Assembly: GCA_949290395.1 (NCBI GenBank) | Contig: CASERQ010000003.1 | Location: forward strand, 1-64,000 | Length of the DNA stretch: 64,000 nt | Reading direction: 5' to 3' | Source: an uncultured bacterium | Lineage (GTDB): Bacteria > Bacillota_I > Bacilli_A > RFN20 > CAG-826 | In this document: positions 8,854 to 16,969 of the stretch, in pieces | Position numbering within the stretch: the first letter of the stretch is position 1 | How the letters are laid out: each line of letters opens with the position of its first letter | Notes under the pieces: model-generated | Seen by the model: the letters and a program-made list of their open reading frames with translations, nothing else | Told to the model about the DNA's origin: nothing | Databases searched by the model: none | Translations under genes and position numbers: made by a program

Positions 8854-9831
8854 ATGGCTGAAAATGAATTAAAGATTGCACACCCATTCGAAGAATGTGA
8901 TTACAAAATCGAAGTTGCCGATAGCAATGAAAACTATTGTAGAGTAGTTGCAGAACCACTTGAAAGAGGTTTTGGTCTAACACTTGGTAATGCATTAAGA
9001 AGAGTTCTTCTTGCATCCCTTCCAGGAACAAGTGTTTACGCAATCGAAGTTAGAGGGGCAGTCCATGAATTCACTGCTTTAGAAGGCGTCGAAGAAGATT
9101 TAACACAAATCATCCTCAACCTTAAAGATTTAGTACTTAAAAGTGATACCATCGGTCAAGCAGATTATGAAGTAACTGTTGATAGAGGAGAGGGCGAATT
9201 TAAAGCTGGAGATATTGAACTTCCAACAGGTCTTGAAGTTGTTAATCCAAATTTAGTTATTGCTCACGTTGCTCAAGGTGGTCACTTAAATATGACTCTC
9301 CATATTAGAAATGGTAGAGGATATGCTACTAGTGAAGAAAACAAGACACTAGGACTTAACGCTAACACAATTGCTACAGATAGTAACTATTCACCTGTTA
9401 CTAGAGTCAACTATAAAGTTGAACAAACTCGTGTTGGCCACGATCCAAGATTTGATAAACTCATTCTTGAAGTTTGGACAAATGGAAGCATCTCTCCTGT
9501 TGATGCAGTGGCTTTAAGTGCCAAGATGTTAATGTTCCACTTCGAAAACTTCTTACATTTAGATGATGATTTTGAAGATGTTACATTAATTAAAGATCCA
9601 ATTCCACGTCAAGAAGAAACATTTGAAAATTTAAGCATTGAAGATCTCGACTTAAGTGTCCGTAGTTATAACTGCTTAAAGAGAGCTGGTATCGCTAACG
9701 TTCAAGAACTTACTCAAAAAACTGAAGCTGAAATGATGAAGGTTAGAAATCTTGGTAAAAAATCACTTCTTGAAGTTAAGAATAAACTCTTTGAAAAAGG
9801 CTTATTCTTCAAAGAAGGAAAAGATGAATAA
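8854..9831 (+). CDS. rpoA: DNA-directed RNA polymerase alpha subunit
   Basis: The alpha subunit dimerises to scaffold RNA polymerase and contacts upstream promoter DNA. The N-terminal domain shows EPLERGFGLTLGNALRRVLLASLPG at residues 32-56. The C-terminal domain after residue 250 contains the helix-hairpin-helix segment SVRSYNCLKRAGIANVQEL and RNLGKKSLLEVK. Length of 325 is close to normal. A TAGGAGG site lies upstream, and rplQ follows. Confidence 0.98.
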   Translation: MAENELKIAHPFEECDYKIEVADSNENYCRVVAEPLERGFGLTLGNALRRVLLASLPGTSVYAIEVRGAVHEFTALEGVEEDLTQIILNLKDLVLKSDTIGQADYEVTVDRGEGEFKAGDIELPTGLEVVNPNLVIAHVAQGGHLNMTLHIRNGRGYATSEENKTLGLNANTIATDSNYSPVTRVNYKVEQTRVGHDPRFDKLILEVWTNGSISPVDAVALSAKMLMFHFENFLHLDDDFEDVTLIKDPIPRQEETFENLSIEDLDLSVRSYNCLKRAGIANVQELTQKTEAEMMKVRNLGKKSLLEVKNKLFEKGLFFKEGKDE

Positions 9832-9841
9832 GGAGTAAACT

Positions 9842-10237
9842 ATGCAAATAGGTAGAAAAAATGTACATGGTAAAGGTGGCGTTAGATTTAAGACCCCTTA
9901 TACCTCCAGCAAAAAGAAAGCCCAAGTTAGAAATCTTGTTACAGAATTAGTTCTTTTTGAAAAAGTTACTGTTACAAGAAGTATGGTTAAAGATGTTGTT
10001 AAAACATTCGATCACTTAGTTACACTTGCTAAAAAAGGTGATTTACATTCCCGTAGACAAGCTGCAGCTATTTTAAGAAATTACAACGTCGAAGATAAAC
10101 CAGAAGCTCTTACAAAATTATTTGCTGAATTAAGCACAAAATTTGCTAAGAGAAACGGCGGATACTTAAAAGTTTATAAGCTTGCTAATAGAAAAGGCGA
10201 TAACGCTCCTATTAGACTTCTTACATTTGCTGATTAA
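9842..10237 (+). CDS. rplQ: 50S ribosomal protein L17
   Basis: L17 is the last gene of the alpha operon. The 131-residue protein shows LVTELVLFEKVTVT, the VKTFDHLVTLAKKGDLHSRRQA block and a C-terminal KRNGGYLKVYKL motif. It starts with MQIGRKNVHGKGGV, a slightly unusual N-terminus compared with the common M-x-x-RKL start. A strong terminator follows at 10258. Confidence 0.97.
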   Translation: MQIGRKNVHGKGGVRFKTPYTSSKKKAQVRNLVTELVLFEKVTVTRSMVKDVVKTFDHLVTLAKKGDLHSRRQAAAILRNYNVEDKPEALTKLFAELSTKFAKRNGGYLKVYKLANRKGDNAPIRLLTFAD

Positions 10238-10257
10238 TTTTTAAAGAAGAAATACTT

Positions 10258-10288
10258 AAGCTAGTTCGATTAACGAACTAGCTTTTTT
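10258..10288 (+). terminator. rho-independent terminator of the ribosomal operon
   Basis: An 11-bp perfect stem (AAGCTAGTTCG / CGAACTAGCTT) with an ATTAA loop is followed by a T run. It closes the rplP-rplQ operon. Confidence 0.93.
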
Positions 10289-10330
10289 AGTTGAATTAAT
10301 TCTTTAATCTTTAATCTCTTTTTGATAGCA

Positions 10331-10349
10331 TATTATTTAGCAAATTATG
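10331..10349 (+). promoter_or_regulatory. -10 box and leaderless-type start of the HAD gene
   Basis: TATTAT at 10331-10336 lies 10 bases before the ATG at 10347. No Shine-Dalgarno site can fit downstream of a start site placed about 7 bases after the -10 box. No clear -35 is seen. Confidence 0.5.
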
Positions 10350-10979
10350 GATAAATTCGTTGTTTTTGATTTAGACGGAACATTAGTTGATACCCTTCCT
10401 GGCATTCAAAAAGGATTAAATATAACATTAAAAGAACTAAATTTTAATTATTCTTACTCTTTAAACAAAGTTAAAACTTTTATTGGAAGAGGAGCAAGAA
10501 GATTATTTGCTTTAGCCACTAAAAACAAAGGAAATGAAGAAGATTTTAAGCATTATTTAAGAAATTATGAAAAGTATCAATATGATGTTTCTGCTTTTGA
10601 TGGCGTAATTGATACTTTAAAAGAATTAGAAAAAAGATCTTATAAACTTTTAATTTTTTCTAATAAACCAGATCATATTTTACAAAAACTTATTAAAGAA
10701 AAATTAAATGAAGCAAAGTTTTTAGTGATTCAAGGTCAAGATAACAATTATCCCCCAAAACCTGATATTACTCTTTTAAGTCTTATTTTAAATAAATATA
10801 ATTTAGATATTAAAAATGGATATTATGTAGGAGATAGTATTGTTGATTTAGAAACCGCAAGAAATATCAAAATGAAAAATATCATAGTTTCTTATGGTTA
10901 TGGTGATAAAGAAGAAATTTTAAAAGCAAAACCTGATTATTATATAGATAAATTTAGCGAAATTTTAAAAATATTATGA
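10347..10979 (+). CDS. HAD-superfamily phosphatase, phosphoglycolate phosphatase-like
   Basis: This is a cytoplasmic haloacid dehalogenase-fold hydrolase. The nucleophile motif FDLDGTLVDT is at residues 8-17, a Ser/Asn motif (LLIFSNKP) is near residue 105, and the acidic motif YVGDSIVDLETARN is near residue 155. A helical cap between motif I and II places it in the phosphoglycolate phosphatase/PGMB-like group (type I cap). The substrate cannot be read from the sequence. It begins a three-gene unit; the next gene starts within its stop codon (ATGA overlap). Confidence 0.85.
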   Translation: MDKFVVFDLDGTLVDTLPGIQKGLNITLKELNFNYSYSLNKVKTFIGRGARRLFALATKNKGNEEDFKHYLRNYEKYQYDVSAFDGVIDTLKELEKRSYKLLIFSNKPDHILQKLIKEKLNEAKFLVIQGQDNNYPPKPDITLLSLILNKYNLDIKNGYYVGDSIVDLETARNIKMKNIIVSYGYGDKEEILKAKPDYYIDKFSEILKIL

Positions 10980-11329
10980 CAGAACAAGAAGAATTAATTT
11001 TTGGTTTACATAGATATATGAGTAATGCTAGGAGCTATTTAGGAAATAACTCAGCTAGCGAAATTATAAAAGATCATAAATCTTTTGATGCGATCTGTTT
11101 TTGTTTTATTATGATTGATGAAATTATTAAAACATTACTTTCAAAACATCAAGAAATTATAACGTTATATCCTGATATTGATTTTAAAAAGGTTGCTACT
11201 TATAAAGACAGAGTCTTTATTGGTGACAACATTAATTACATTGAAATGGTAGAAATTATTAATAATGAGATACCATTAATTGAAAGCAAACTTATTAGCA
11301 TGATTGGAGCATTTAAATATGGAAAATAA
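10976..11329 (+). CDS. HepT/DUF86-like HEPN-fold protein lacking the Rx4H motif
   Basis: This is a 117-residue, largely helical protein. The middle and C-terminal parts resemble the HepT (DUF86) family pattern in which a helix with an I-x-E motif (here IMIDEIIKTLL) is followed by a YPxIxWxxI-like turn (YPDIDFKKVATYKDR) and a closing helix (EMVEIINNEIPLIESKL). The nuclease motif RxxxxHxY of HepT falls in the segment YKDRVFIGDN, which has no His or Tyr in the right places. No MNT nucleotidyltransferase partner is adjacent. It may therefore be a non-catalytic HEPN domain protein. Family assignment is by pattern only and is tentative. It overlaps both neighbours, so it is part of the HAD-GH3 operon. 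Confidence 0.45.
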   Translation: MTEQEELIFGLHRYMSNARSYLGNNSASEIIKDHKSFDAICFCFIMIDEIIKTLLSKHQEIITLYPDIDFKKVATYKDRVFIGDNINYIEMVEIINNEIPLIESKLISMIGAFKYGK

Positions 11330-13721
11330 AGAAATTATTTCAAAATTAAGCGCAGAAGAAAAAGTAAGAGAATTAGGAGGAGATGATTCCTGGTATCTTT
11401 TTCCTTTTGAAGAATACGGATTAAAAAGAGTTCATTTTTCAGATGGTCCATATGGAATTAGGGAATGCTCGGAAAACGAAACTTTATTTGGTAAAGGCAA
11501 GCAATCAATTTGCTTCCCTACATCAAGTCTTACTGCTTCGAGTTTTGATAGAGACTTATTATATGAATTAGGTTCTGTTTTGGGAAAAGAAGCAAGAAGT
11601 AGAAATATCCACTGTATTTTAGGACCTGCAATTAATATTAAAAGAAGCCCACTCTGTGGAAGAAACTTTGAATATATGAGTGAAGATCCTTATTTAACAG
11701 GAGAACTTAGTGCATCATATATAAAAGGCGTTGAAGATGAAGGTATTGCAACCTCTATTAAACATTTTGCAATGAATAATCAAGAAACCTTTAGAATGAC
11801 GATTAACGCTGTAACTGATATTAGAACTTTAAGAGAAATCTATCTTAAAGGTTTTGAGATTGCTATTAAAAAAGCAAACCCAGGCACTGTTATGTCAAGT
11901 TATAACAAAATCAATGGTGCTTATTCTTCAGAAAATCCTTACTTACTTGAAGACATCTTACGTAAAGAATGGGGCTATAAAGGAATTGTTATTTCAGACT
12001 GGGGAGCAGTAAACGATCCAGTTAAAGCAATTTATTCTGGACTTAATGAAATTATGCCTGTTGCTACAAAAGAGCAACATAAACTCTTAATGGCTGAATA
12101 TAATAAAAGTGAAGTTTTCAGAAAGAAAGTTGATGAAAGTTTAGATTATACATTTAATTTCATTAAAAAATATCAAGATATTAAACCATATGATTTTGAT
12201 ATCGATAAAGGACATGAAGAAGCTGTTAGAATCGCTAAAGAATCAATAGTTTTACTCAAAAACGAAAACAATATCTTGCCTCTTAAAAAGAGAGAAAAAA
12301 TCGCTTTTATTGGGGAATACGCTGCAATTCCTCATTATAAAGGTGGAGGAAGTAGTAATGTTTCAGCTTATAAACTTGTAACTCCATTAGGCGCAATTAA
12401 CGAAAAAGATTTTAACGTAAGCTATGCAAAAGGTTTTAATATTTCAAACGATGAAATTGATTTAGAACTTGAAGAAGAAGCAATTGAGCTTGCTAAAACT
12501 TGCGAAAAAGTTGTTATGTTCTTAGGAACAAATAACGATGTTGAAAGCGAAAACTATGACCGTAAAAATATAGACTTATTCATCAATCAAATTGATCTTT
12601 TCTATAAGATTTATAAGATCAATCCTAATATCGTTGTTGTTTTACAAAATGGTGCTCCAGTTGAGATTCCTTTTGCTAAAGAAGTTAAAGGTATTCTTGA
12701 AGCTTATTTAGCAGGTGAAGGATGTGGCGAAGCAATAATTGATACTTTATATGGCGAAAATAACCCAAGTGGACACTTAGCCGAAACTTTCCCATTAAGA
12801 CTTAATACTGTTCCAAGTTTCGCCTATTTTGCAAAAGATAGAAACATTGCAACATATCGTGAATCAATCTTTGTTGGATATCGATTCTTTGAGACTCGTG
12901 ACCTTCCTGTTTTATATCCATTTGGTTATGGATTAAGTTATTCGAAATTCGAATATTCAGGATTTAATGTGGATTCTGCAGGCTTTTTGAAACAAAATAA
13001 CTACAAATTGCGTCTGTCAGTTGATGTTTTAAATGATAGTGATGTCGATGGTAAAGAGGTTGTTCAAGTTTATATTACTAAACCTAATGACAAAATTTTT
13101 AACGCAAAATATGAGCTCGTAGACTTTAAAAAAGTATTAGTAAAAGCTCACGAGAAAGTAAAAGTTGAGTTTGAACTTGATGCTGAAGCTTTAAAATATT
13201 TTGATGTAAATCTTAATAGATGGAATATTCAAAATGGAAAATATGTTTTCTCTATTTCTAAAAATTCACACGAACATCTTTTTGAGACAGAAGTTTTTGT
13301 AAAAGAAGAAGACGAAATTGAAGGCTACGACCACGAAAAATTAGCAAAATATTTTGAGTGCGATGTTAGATTTTTAGAGAAAGATGAATATAGTAAATTA
13401 TTTAACAATGATGAACTATTAAAGAGTTTTAAATATAGAGACAGATACTCTATGAATTCAAGTTTTACCGACCTTGATAAAACTTGGGTTGGTCGTAACT
13501 TTATTAAAATTATCAAAAAACAAGAAAAACTTGTTAATAATAAAATGGTTTATGCTTCTTTAATGGAGATGCCTTTTAGATCACTTTGTACATTTAATGA
13601 ATGTTTCACACCAGGATTATTTAAATATATTATTAATGCTGCAAATGGGGATTTAACACTAGTTAATTATCTTATTTTCCTTGTTAAATTTAAAAAAGCA
13701 GCAAGTAAGTTTGAATATTAA
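11319..13721 (+). CDS. glycoside hydrolase family 3 beta-glycosidase, cytoplasmic
   Basis: GH3 enzymes hydrolyse terminal beta-linked sugars. The protein is 800 residues. It shows the TIM-barrel domain (residues 1-300) with HCILGPAINIKRSPLCGRNFEY and the nucleophile motif VISDWGAV (Asp at about residue 227), the alpha/beta sandwich domain with KSLVLLKNE-like block (ESIVLLKNENNILPLK), and a fibronectin III-like domain. A further 110 or so residues at the C-terminus lie beyond the usual end. No signal peptide is present, so the substrate is probably an imported oligosaccharide. The ATG at 11319 is chosen over a TTG at 11304; it overlaps the previous gene by 11 bases. Confidence 0.93.
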   Translation: MENKEIISKLSAEEKVRELGGDDSWYLFPFEEYGLKRVHFSDGPYGIRECSENETLFGKGKQSICFPTSSLTASSFDRDLLYELGSVLGKEARSRNIHCILGPAINIKRSPLCGRNFEYMSEDPYLTGELSASYIKGVEDEGIATSIKHFAMNNQETFRMTINAVTDIRTLREIYLKGFEIAIKKANPGTVMSSYNKINGAYSSENPYLLEDILRKEWGYKGIVISDWGAVNDPVKAIYSGLNEIMPVATKEQHKLLMAEYNKSEVFRKKVDESLDYTFNFIKKYQDIKPYDFDIDKGHEEAVRIAKESIVLLKNENNILPLKKREKIAFIGEYAAIPHYKGGGSSNVSAYKLVTPLGAINEKDFNVSYAKGFNISNDEIDLELEEEAIELAKTCEKVVMFLGTNNDVESENYDRKNIDLFINQIDLFYKIYKINPNIVVVLQNGAPVEIPFAKEVKGILEAYLAGEGCGEAIIDTLYGENNPSGHLAETFPLRLNTVPSFAYFAKDRNIATYRESIFVGYRFFETRDLPVLYPFGYGLSYSKFEYSGFNVDSAGFLKQNNYKLRLSVDVLNDSDVDGKEVVQVYITKPNDKIFNAKYELVDFKKVLVKAHEKVKVEFELDAEALKYFDVNLNRWNIQNGKYVFSISKNSHEHLFETEVFVKEEDEIEGYDHEKLAKYFECDVRFLEKDEYSKLFNNDELLKSFKYRDRYSMNSSFTDLDKTWVGRNFIKIIKKQEKLVNNKMVYASLMEMPFRSLCTFNECFTPGLFKYIINAANGDLTLVNYLIFLVKFKKAASKFEY

Positions 13722-14018
13722 TTATTGTCTCTTTTGAATCTTTGAAAAATATTCGACATCTTTGGCTAAGTCGACATCGTTTTCTTTTTCCTCTTTTATA
13801 AGATGAAAATTGAAATCATTAAAAAAATCAAGGAAATCAGAGGTAGTAATCTTAAGTTTGTAATTAGGTGAATATACATTAATTTTCTCATCTTCATAAC
13901 TGAAAACATTATGGAGATTATTTTTAGGGTTATTTGCCTCTAAAAGATAACCACCTTTTAATAATCGTAATGCAAGTTTAGTATCAATATTGACTTCGTT
14001 TTTATTTTCAAATTTCAT
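13722..14018 (-). CDS. hypothetical protein, 98 residues
   Basis: I do not recognise this protein. It is a 98-residue charged chain with no membrane segment and no cysteine. Hydrophobic residues suggest a small alpha/beta domain (LRLLKGGYLLEA, then VYSPNYKLKITTSDFLDFFNDF). It stops immediately next to the convergent GH3 stop and has no Shine-Dalgarno site. Codon use looks like that of its neighbours, which supports a real gene. Confidence 0.6.
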   Translation of the reverse strand: MKFENKNEVNIDTKLALRLLKGGYLLEANNPKNNLHNVFSYEDEKINVYSPNYKLKITTSDFLDFFNDFNFHLIKEEKENDVDLAKDVEYFSKIQKRQ

Positions 14019-14097
14019 GTATTAATTTTGGCTTATTTTTTACTTAAAATCGATAAAAAACTTAATAAAAGTCTCAAAAAAAGGTAAAATAATGCAT

Positions 14098-14556
14098 ATG
14101 ATAACTATTTATACATCGCCAAGTTGTTCAAGTTGCAAAAAAGTAAAGAAATGGTTTGATGAACAACATATTCAATATAAAGAGAAAAATATTTTCTCTA
14201 GTGTTTTAAATCCTGAAGAACTTAAGGATATTTTATCAAAGACTGAGAATGGAACTGAAGATATTATTTCTAATCGTAGCAACATTATGAAAAGTGGGAC
14301 TGTTTCAATTGATGATATGTCTGTTAATGAACTTATTGAGTTTATTAAGAAAAATCCTAGTATTCTTAAAAGACCTATCATTGTTGATACTAGCAAAATC
14401 CAAGTTGGATATAACGAAGAAGAAATAAGATCTTTTATACCAGCTGCTCGTAGAATTGCAGCTAGCGCTTGCCCTCATTTTGAAGAATGTGAGAACTGTC
14501 GAGACGCTAAAGACTTCTACGAATATCTAAAATCAAAAGAAGCAGAAAAGAAGTAA
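14098..14556 (+). CDS. spx: Spx/ArsC-family transcriptional regulator with extra C-terminal cysteines
   Basis: Spx binds the RNA polymerase alpha C-terminal domain and controls the thiol stress response. The redox switch CSSC is at residues 10-13, the NGTEDIISNRS block at residues 55-65 and RPIIVDTSKIQVGYNEEEIRSF follows, all diagnostic of Spx. After the usual end the protein carries a tail with CPHFEECENC, three cysteines and one His not present in typical Spx. The start is taken as the ATG at 14098; an ATG at 14092 would add two residues. TAAAAT at 14085-14090 gives a leaderless arrangement. A terminator follows. Confidence 0.92.
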   Translation: MITIYTSPSCSSCKKVKKWFDEQHIQYKEKNIFSSVLNPEELKDILSKTENGTEDIISNRSNIMKSGTVSIDDMSVNELIEFIKKNPSILKRPIIVDTSKIQVGYNEEEIRSFIPAARRIAASACPHFEECENCRDAKDFYEYLKSKEAEKK

Positions 14557-14561
14557 ATTAA

Positions 14562-14591
14562 AAGGTTCGCTAGAAGCGAACCTTATTTTTT
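14562..14591 (+). terminator. rho-independent terminator after spx, possibly bidirectional
   Basis: A 9-bp stem AAGGTTCGC / GCGAACCTT with loop TAGAA is followed by ATTTTTTAT. The complementary strand carries an A-to-T run suited to the convergent CYTH gene. Confidence 0.88.
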
Positions 14592-14603
14592 ATCTTTTAA
14601 TTT

Positions 14604-15197
14604 TTATTTTTTACTTGTTTTTAAGCTTTCCATCGCACGTGTTTGTTTGCTGCGAGGATTGTCTTCATATTCGATTCCGTTTTCGTTACAAATTCTTTGA
14701 AGAAGTGTTCTTGCTTTAAGTAAAGAGTTACCAGCCATTTCAAGTTCATAGTCAGTAATTCCATTATATTCGTTTTCATCGATTGAGAATTCATAACCTT
14801 CTTCGCCATAATTCGTTTCAAGACGATATGTTTTAAGTTTTGCAACAACGCTCATTTCATTTGGTTCAAAACCTAACATACGAACGAATTCGGTAATATC
14901 ATTTTCTGGAATTGATCCATTAATTTTTAAATTAATAAAATCTTCATCTTTAAGTGTGGATGATTTTTCAAGAAGACCCTCACTCATTGGTACTTTTAAA
15001 GTCATGACTTTTTCATTATTTAAGTCTCTAACTCTTAAACCAATACCTGCTTTTTTAAGTTGGAAATCTTTTGTATCAATATAAAAATTAGTTTGATTTT
15101 TTTCCTTTAAAATATTTTTTTGTAACTTTTTGACTATACGATTATATTCGTCTCTGTTAATCAAAACCTTAGCTTCAATTTCAATATTTGTTGCCAT
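14604..15197 (-). CDS. CYTH-domain phosphatase (YjbK-like)
   Basis: CYTH enzymes fold into a tunnel and hydrolyse triphosphates such as inorganic triphosphate or thiamine triphosphate. The diagnostic ExExK motif is EIEAK at residues 5-9. Further charged strand patterns follow (LRVRDLNNEKVMTLKVP, YRLETNYGEEGYEFSIDENEY). The chain is 197 residues, normal for Bacillota YjbK proteins. It is divergent from nadK, reproducing the yjbK-nadK neighbourhood of Bacilli. The substrate is not evident. A GGAAG ribosome site precedes the start. Confidence 0.85.
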   Translation of the reverse strand: MATNIEIEAKVLINRDEYNRIVKKLQKNILKEKNQTNFYIDTKDFQLKKAGIGLRVRDLNNEKVMTLKVPMSEGLLEKSSTLKDEDFINLKINGSIPENDITEFVRMLGFEPNEMSVVAKLKTYRLETNYGEEGYEFSIDENEYNGITDYELEMAGNSLLKARTLLQRICNENGIEYEDNPRSKQTRAMESLKTSKK

Positions 15198-15224
15198 TTT
15201 TATCTACTTCCTTTTCAAATATGA

Positions 15225-15262
15225 TACAATAAAAAGGTATATTTTTAAAGGTATTTAATATG
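15225..15262 (+). promoter_or_regulatory. -10 box and weak ribosome site of nadK
   Basis: TACAAT at 15225-15230 is a likely -10. AAAGG at 15247-15251 lies 8 bases before the ATG. This unit has a leader, unlike the leaderless units in the window. Confidence 0.5.
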
Positions 15263-16042
15263 CGTTTTTGTATTTCTTATAGAGAAGGCGAAAAGATAAA
15301 AAAGACACTTAATTTTGTCGAAGAGAACCTTTTAAAAGCGGGTTTTGTATACGATGAAATTAATCCTGAAATTGTTATTTCTATTGGTGGAGATGGTACT
15401 TTTTTAAGAGCAATTCAAAAATATTTTTTGTTGAATCCTCTTTTTGCAAATATTAATTTTGGAAATCTTGGTTATCTTTGTGAATACACTAATGAAGAAC
15501 TAGATGATTTTCTTAAAGATATCCTAAGTAAAGAATATGTTGAAAAAGAAATTGCTTTATTAAAAGCAACTTATCAAGATAAAGAAAGATACGCTTTAAA
15601 TGAATTTAGGGTTGAATCATCAAATGGCGATACCTTAATTTTTGATGTTTTTATTAATGATACTTATCTAGAAACTTTAAAGGCAGATGGTTGCTTGGTT
15701 TCAACTTCAATTGGAAGTAGTGCGATGGCACGTTCTTTAGGAGGCGCAATTGTTGATAACGAAATTGAGATGATTCAATTTGTAGAAAAAGCGCCAATTC
15801 AAAATAGAACTTATGAGTCAATTAGATCGCCTTTTGTTCTTCAAAAAGATAAAGTTATAAAAATAGAAAATATAAAAAACAATGAGTTTTGCATATATTA
15901 CGACGCAAAAACCGACTTTATTAAAAATTATAAAGGAGACATTGTAATTAAATTAAGTGATAAAAAAGTTCGTGTATTAAAGAATACTCGAAATAATTAT
16001 ATTAAGAAAACACATGAGGCTTTTATTTATGATCGAAATTAG
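15260..16042 (+). CDS. nadK: NAD kinase
   Basis: NAD kinase phosphorylates NAD to NADP. The 260-residue protein carries the signature GGDGTFLRA at residues 43-51, the NFGNLGYL motif, and a TPSGSTA-like block (here VSTSIGSSAMARSLGG). Length matches the Gram-positive PpnK type. The next gene starts inside its 3' end. Confidence 0.95.
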   Translation: MRFCISYREGEKIKKTLNFVEENLLKAGFVYDEINPEIVISIGGDGTFLRAIQKYFLLNPLFANINFGNLGYLCEYTNEELDDFLKDILSKEYVEKEIALLKATYQDKERYALNEFRVESSNGDTLIFDVFINDTYLETLKADGCLVSTSIGSSAMARSLGGAIVDNEIEMIQFVEKAPIQNRTYESIRSPFVLQKDKVIKIENIKNNEFCIYYDAKTDFIKNYKGDIVIKLSDKKVRVLKNTRNNYIKKTHEAFIYDRN

Positions 16043-16424
16043 AACTTTGCTTGATATGCCTAGCATTATCGTTTTAGCATGCTTTGGAGTAGCTATTGTT
16101 TTAGCTCTTATTATTCTTGGAATTTATTTAGTTAGTAAAAAGAAAAGTAAAAAAATAGAAGAGAAAAAAGAAGAAGGAGTAGTTTTTGAACATAGCGATG
16201 ATAAGTTTATAGAAGCTTTAGGTGGAAAAGATAACATTACTTCTTATGAACTAAGAGGTAAATCAAGATTAATCTTAGTGCTTAAAGATATAAAAAAAGC
16301 TGATAAAGACAAAATAAAAACTTTTCAAGTTTCTAGATTTCTAGAAATGAGTGAAAAGTTTGTATTAGTAGGCGAAAATTTAGAACCGTTAGCTAAAATT
16401 TTAGATAATTTGAAGATCGATTAA
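16029..16424 (+). CDS. membrane-anchored PTS EIIB-like protein without the catalytic cysteine
   Basis: The protein has one membrane segment (about residues 10-35, rich in Ile/Leu/Val) and then a Lys-rich linker. A C-terminal domain of about 75 residues (FIEALGGKDNITSYELRGKSRLILVLKD) looks like the EIIB domain of glucose-type phosphotransferase systems. In real EIIB domains a cysteine stands in the segment N-I-x-x-x-x-A-C-x-T-R-L; here the corresponding residues are ELRGKSRL with no cysteine, so it cannot be phosphorylated in the usual way. The start at 16029 is preferred because GAGG lies 9 bases upstream, and it overlaps nadK by 14 bases. Function unknown; possibly a sugar- or phosphate-sensing anchor. 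Confidence 0.6.
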   Translation: MIEIRTLLDMPSIIVLACFGVAIVLALIILGIYLVSKKKSKKIEEKKEEGVVFEHSDDKFIEALGGKDNITSYELRGKSRLILVLKDIKKADKDKIKTFQVSRFLEMSEKFVLVGENLEPLAKILDNLKID

Positions 16425-16967
16425 ATCTTTTTTGATATCTTCAAGTGGGAAGCCCATAACATTATAAAAGCTTCCTTTAATTTCTTTCACAAGACCAAAT
16501 TTTTCATCGTCCTGAATAGCGTAGCTTCCAGCTTTATCAAGGACGTTTTCTTTTTCAATATAATTTAAAATTTGTTCGTCAGTTAAAGCGTTAAAAGTTA
16601 CATAAGTTGTAACTAATTTTTCTTTATAAAGAGTTTCCTCTTTATTAGCAATTACATAGCCTGATATAACTTTATGAGTTTTGCCACTCAATTTTTTAAG
16701 CATATTAAAAGCATCATTTTTGTTTTTTGGCTTACCAAAAATTTCATCATCTAAAACGACTATCGTATCGCAACAAATTATAAAATCATTGGGATTTGCA
16801 AGGTTTTTTAATGAAAAGTACTTTCCTTTGGCTTCTTCTAAAGCAAAAATTGATGAATCAGCTTTTACAAGCGATTCATCAAAAGTTGGTTTTATAATTT
16901 TAAAATCTTTAAGTAATGTAGTTAAAAGTTCAACTCTTCTTGGAGAACCTGATCCTAAAATAAGCAT
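16401..16967 (-). CDS. maf: Maf-family nucleoside triphosphate pyrophosphatase
   Basis: Maf proteins hydrolyse non-canonical or methylated nucleotides and were first noted for an effect on septum formation. The N-terminal GSGSPRRVELL is diagnostic, and the ICCDTIVVLDDEIFGKP and AGSYAIQDDEKFG blocks complete the active site. Length of 188 is normal. It lies two bases downstream of RNase J and overlaps the convergent upstream gene by 24 bases. Confidence 0.93.
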   Translation of the reverse strand: MLILGSGSPRRVELLTTLLKDFKIIKPTFDESLVKADSSIFALEEAKGKYFSLKNLANPNDFIICCDTIVVLDDEIFGKPKNKNDAFNMLKKLSGKTHKVISGYVIANKEETLYKEKLVTTYVTFNALTDEQILNYIEKENVLDKAGSYAIQDDEKFGLVKEIKGSFYNVMGFPLEDIKKDLIDLQII

Positions 16968-16969
16968 AA

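Noticed and set aside
16014-16028. Upstream ATG at 16014 as start of the EIIB-like gene
   Set aside because: A GAGG site lies between it and the ATG at 16029, which supports the latter.
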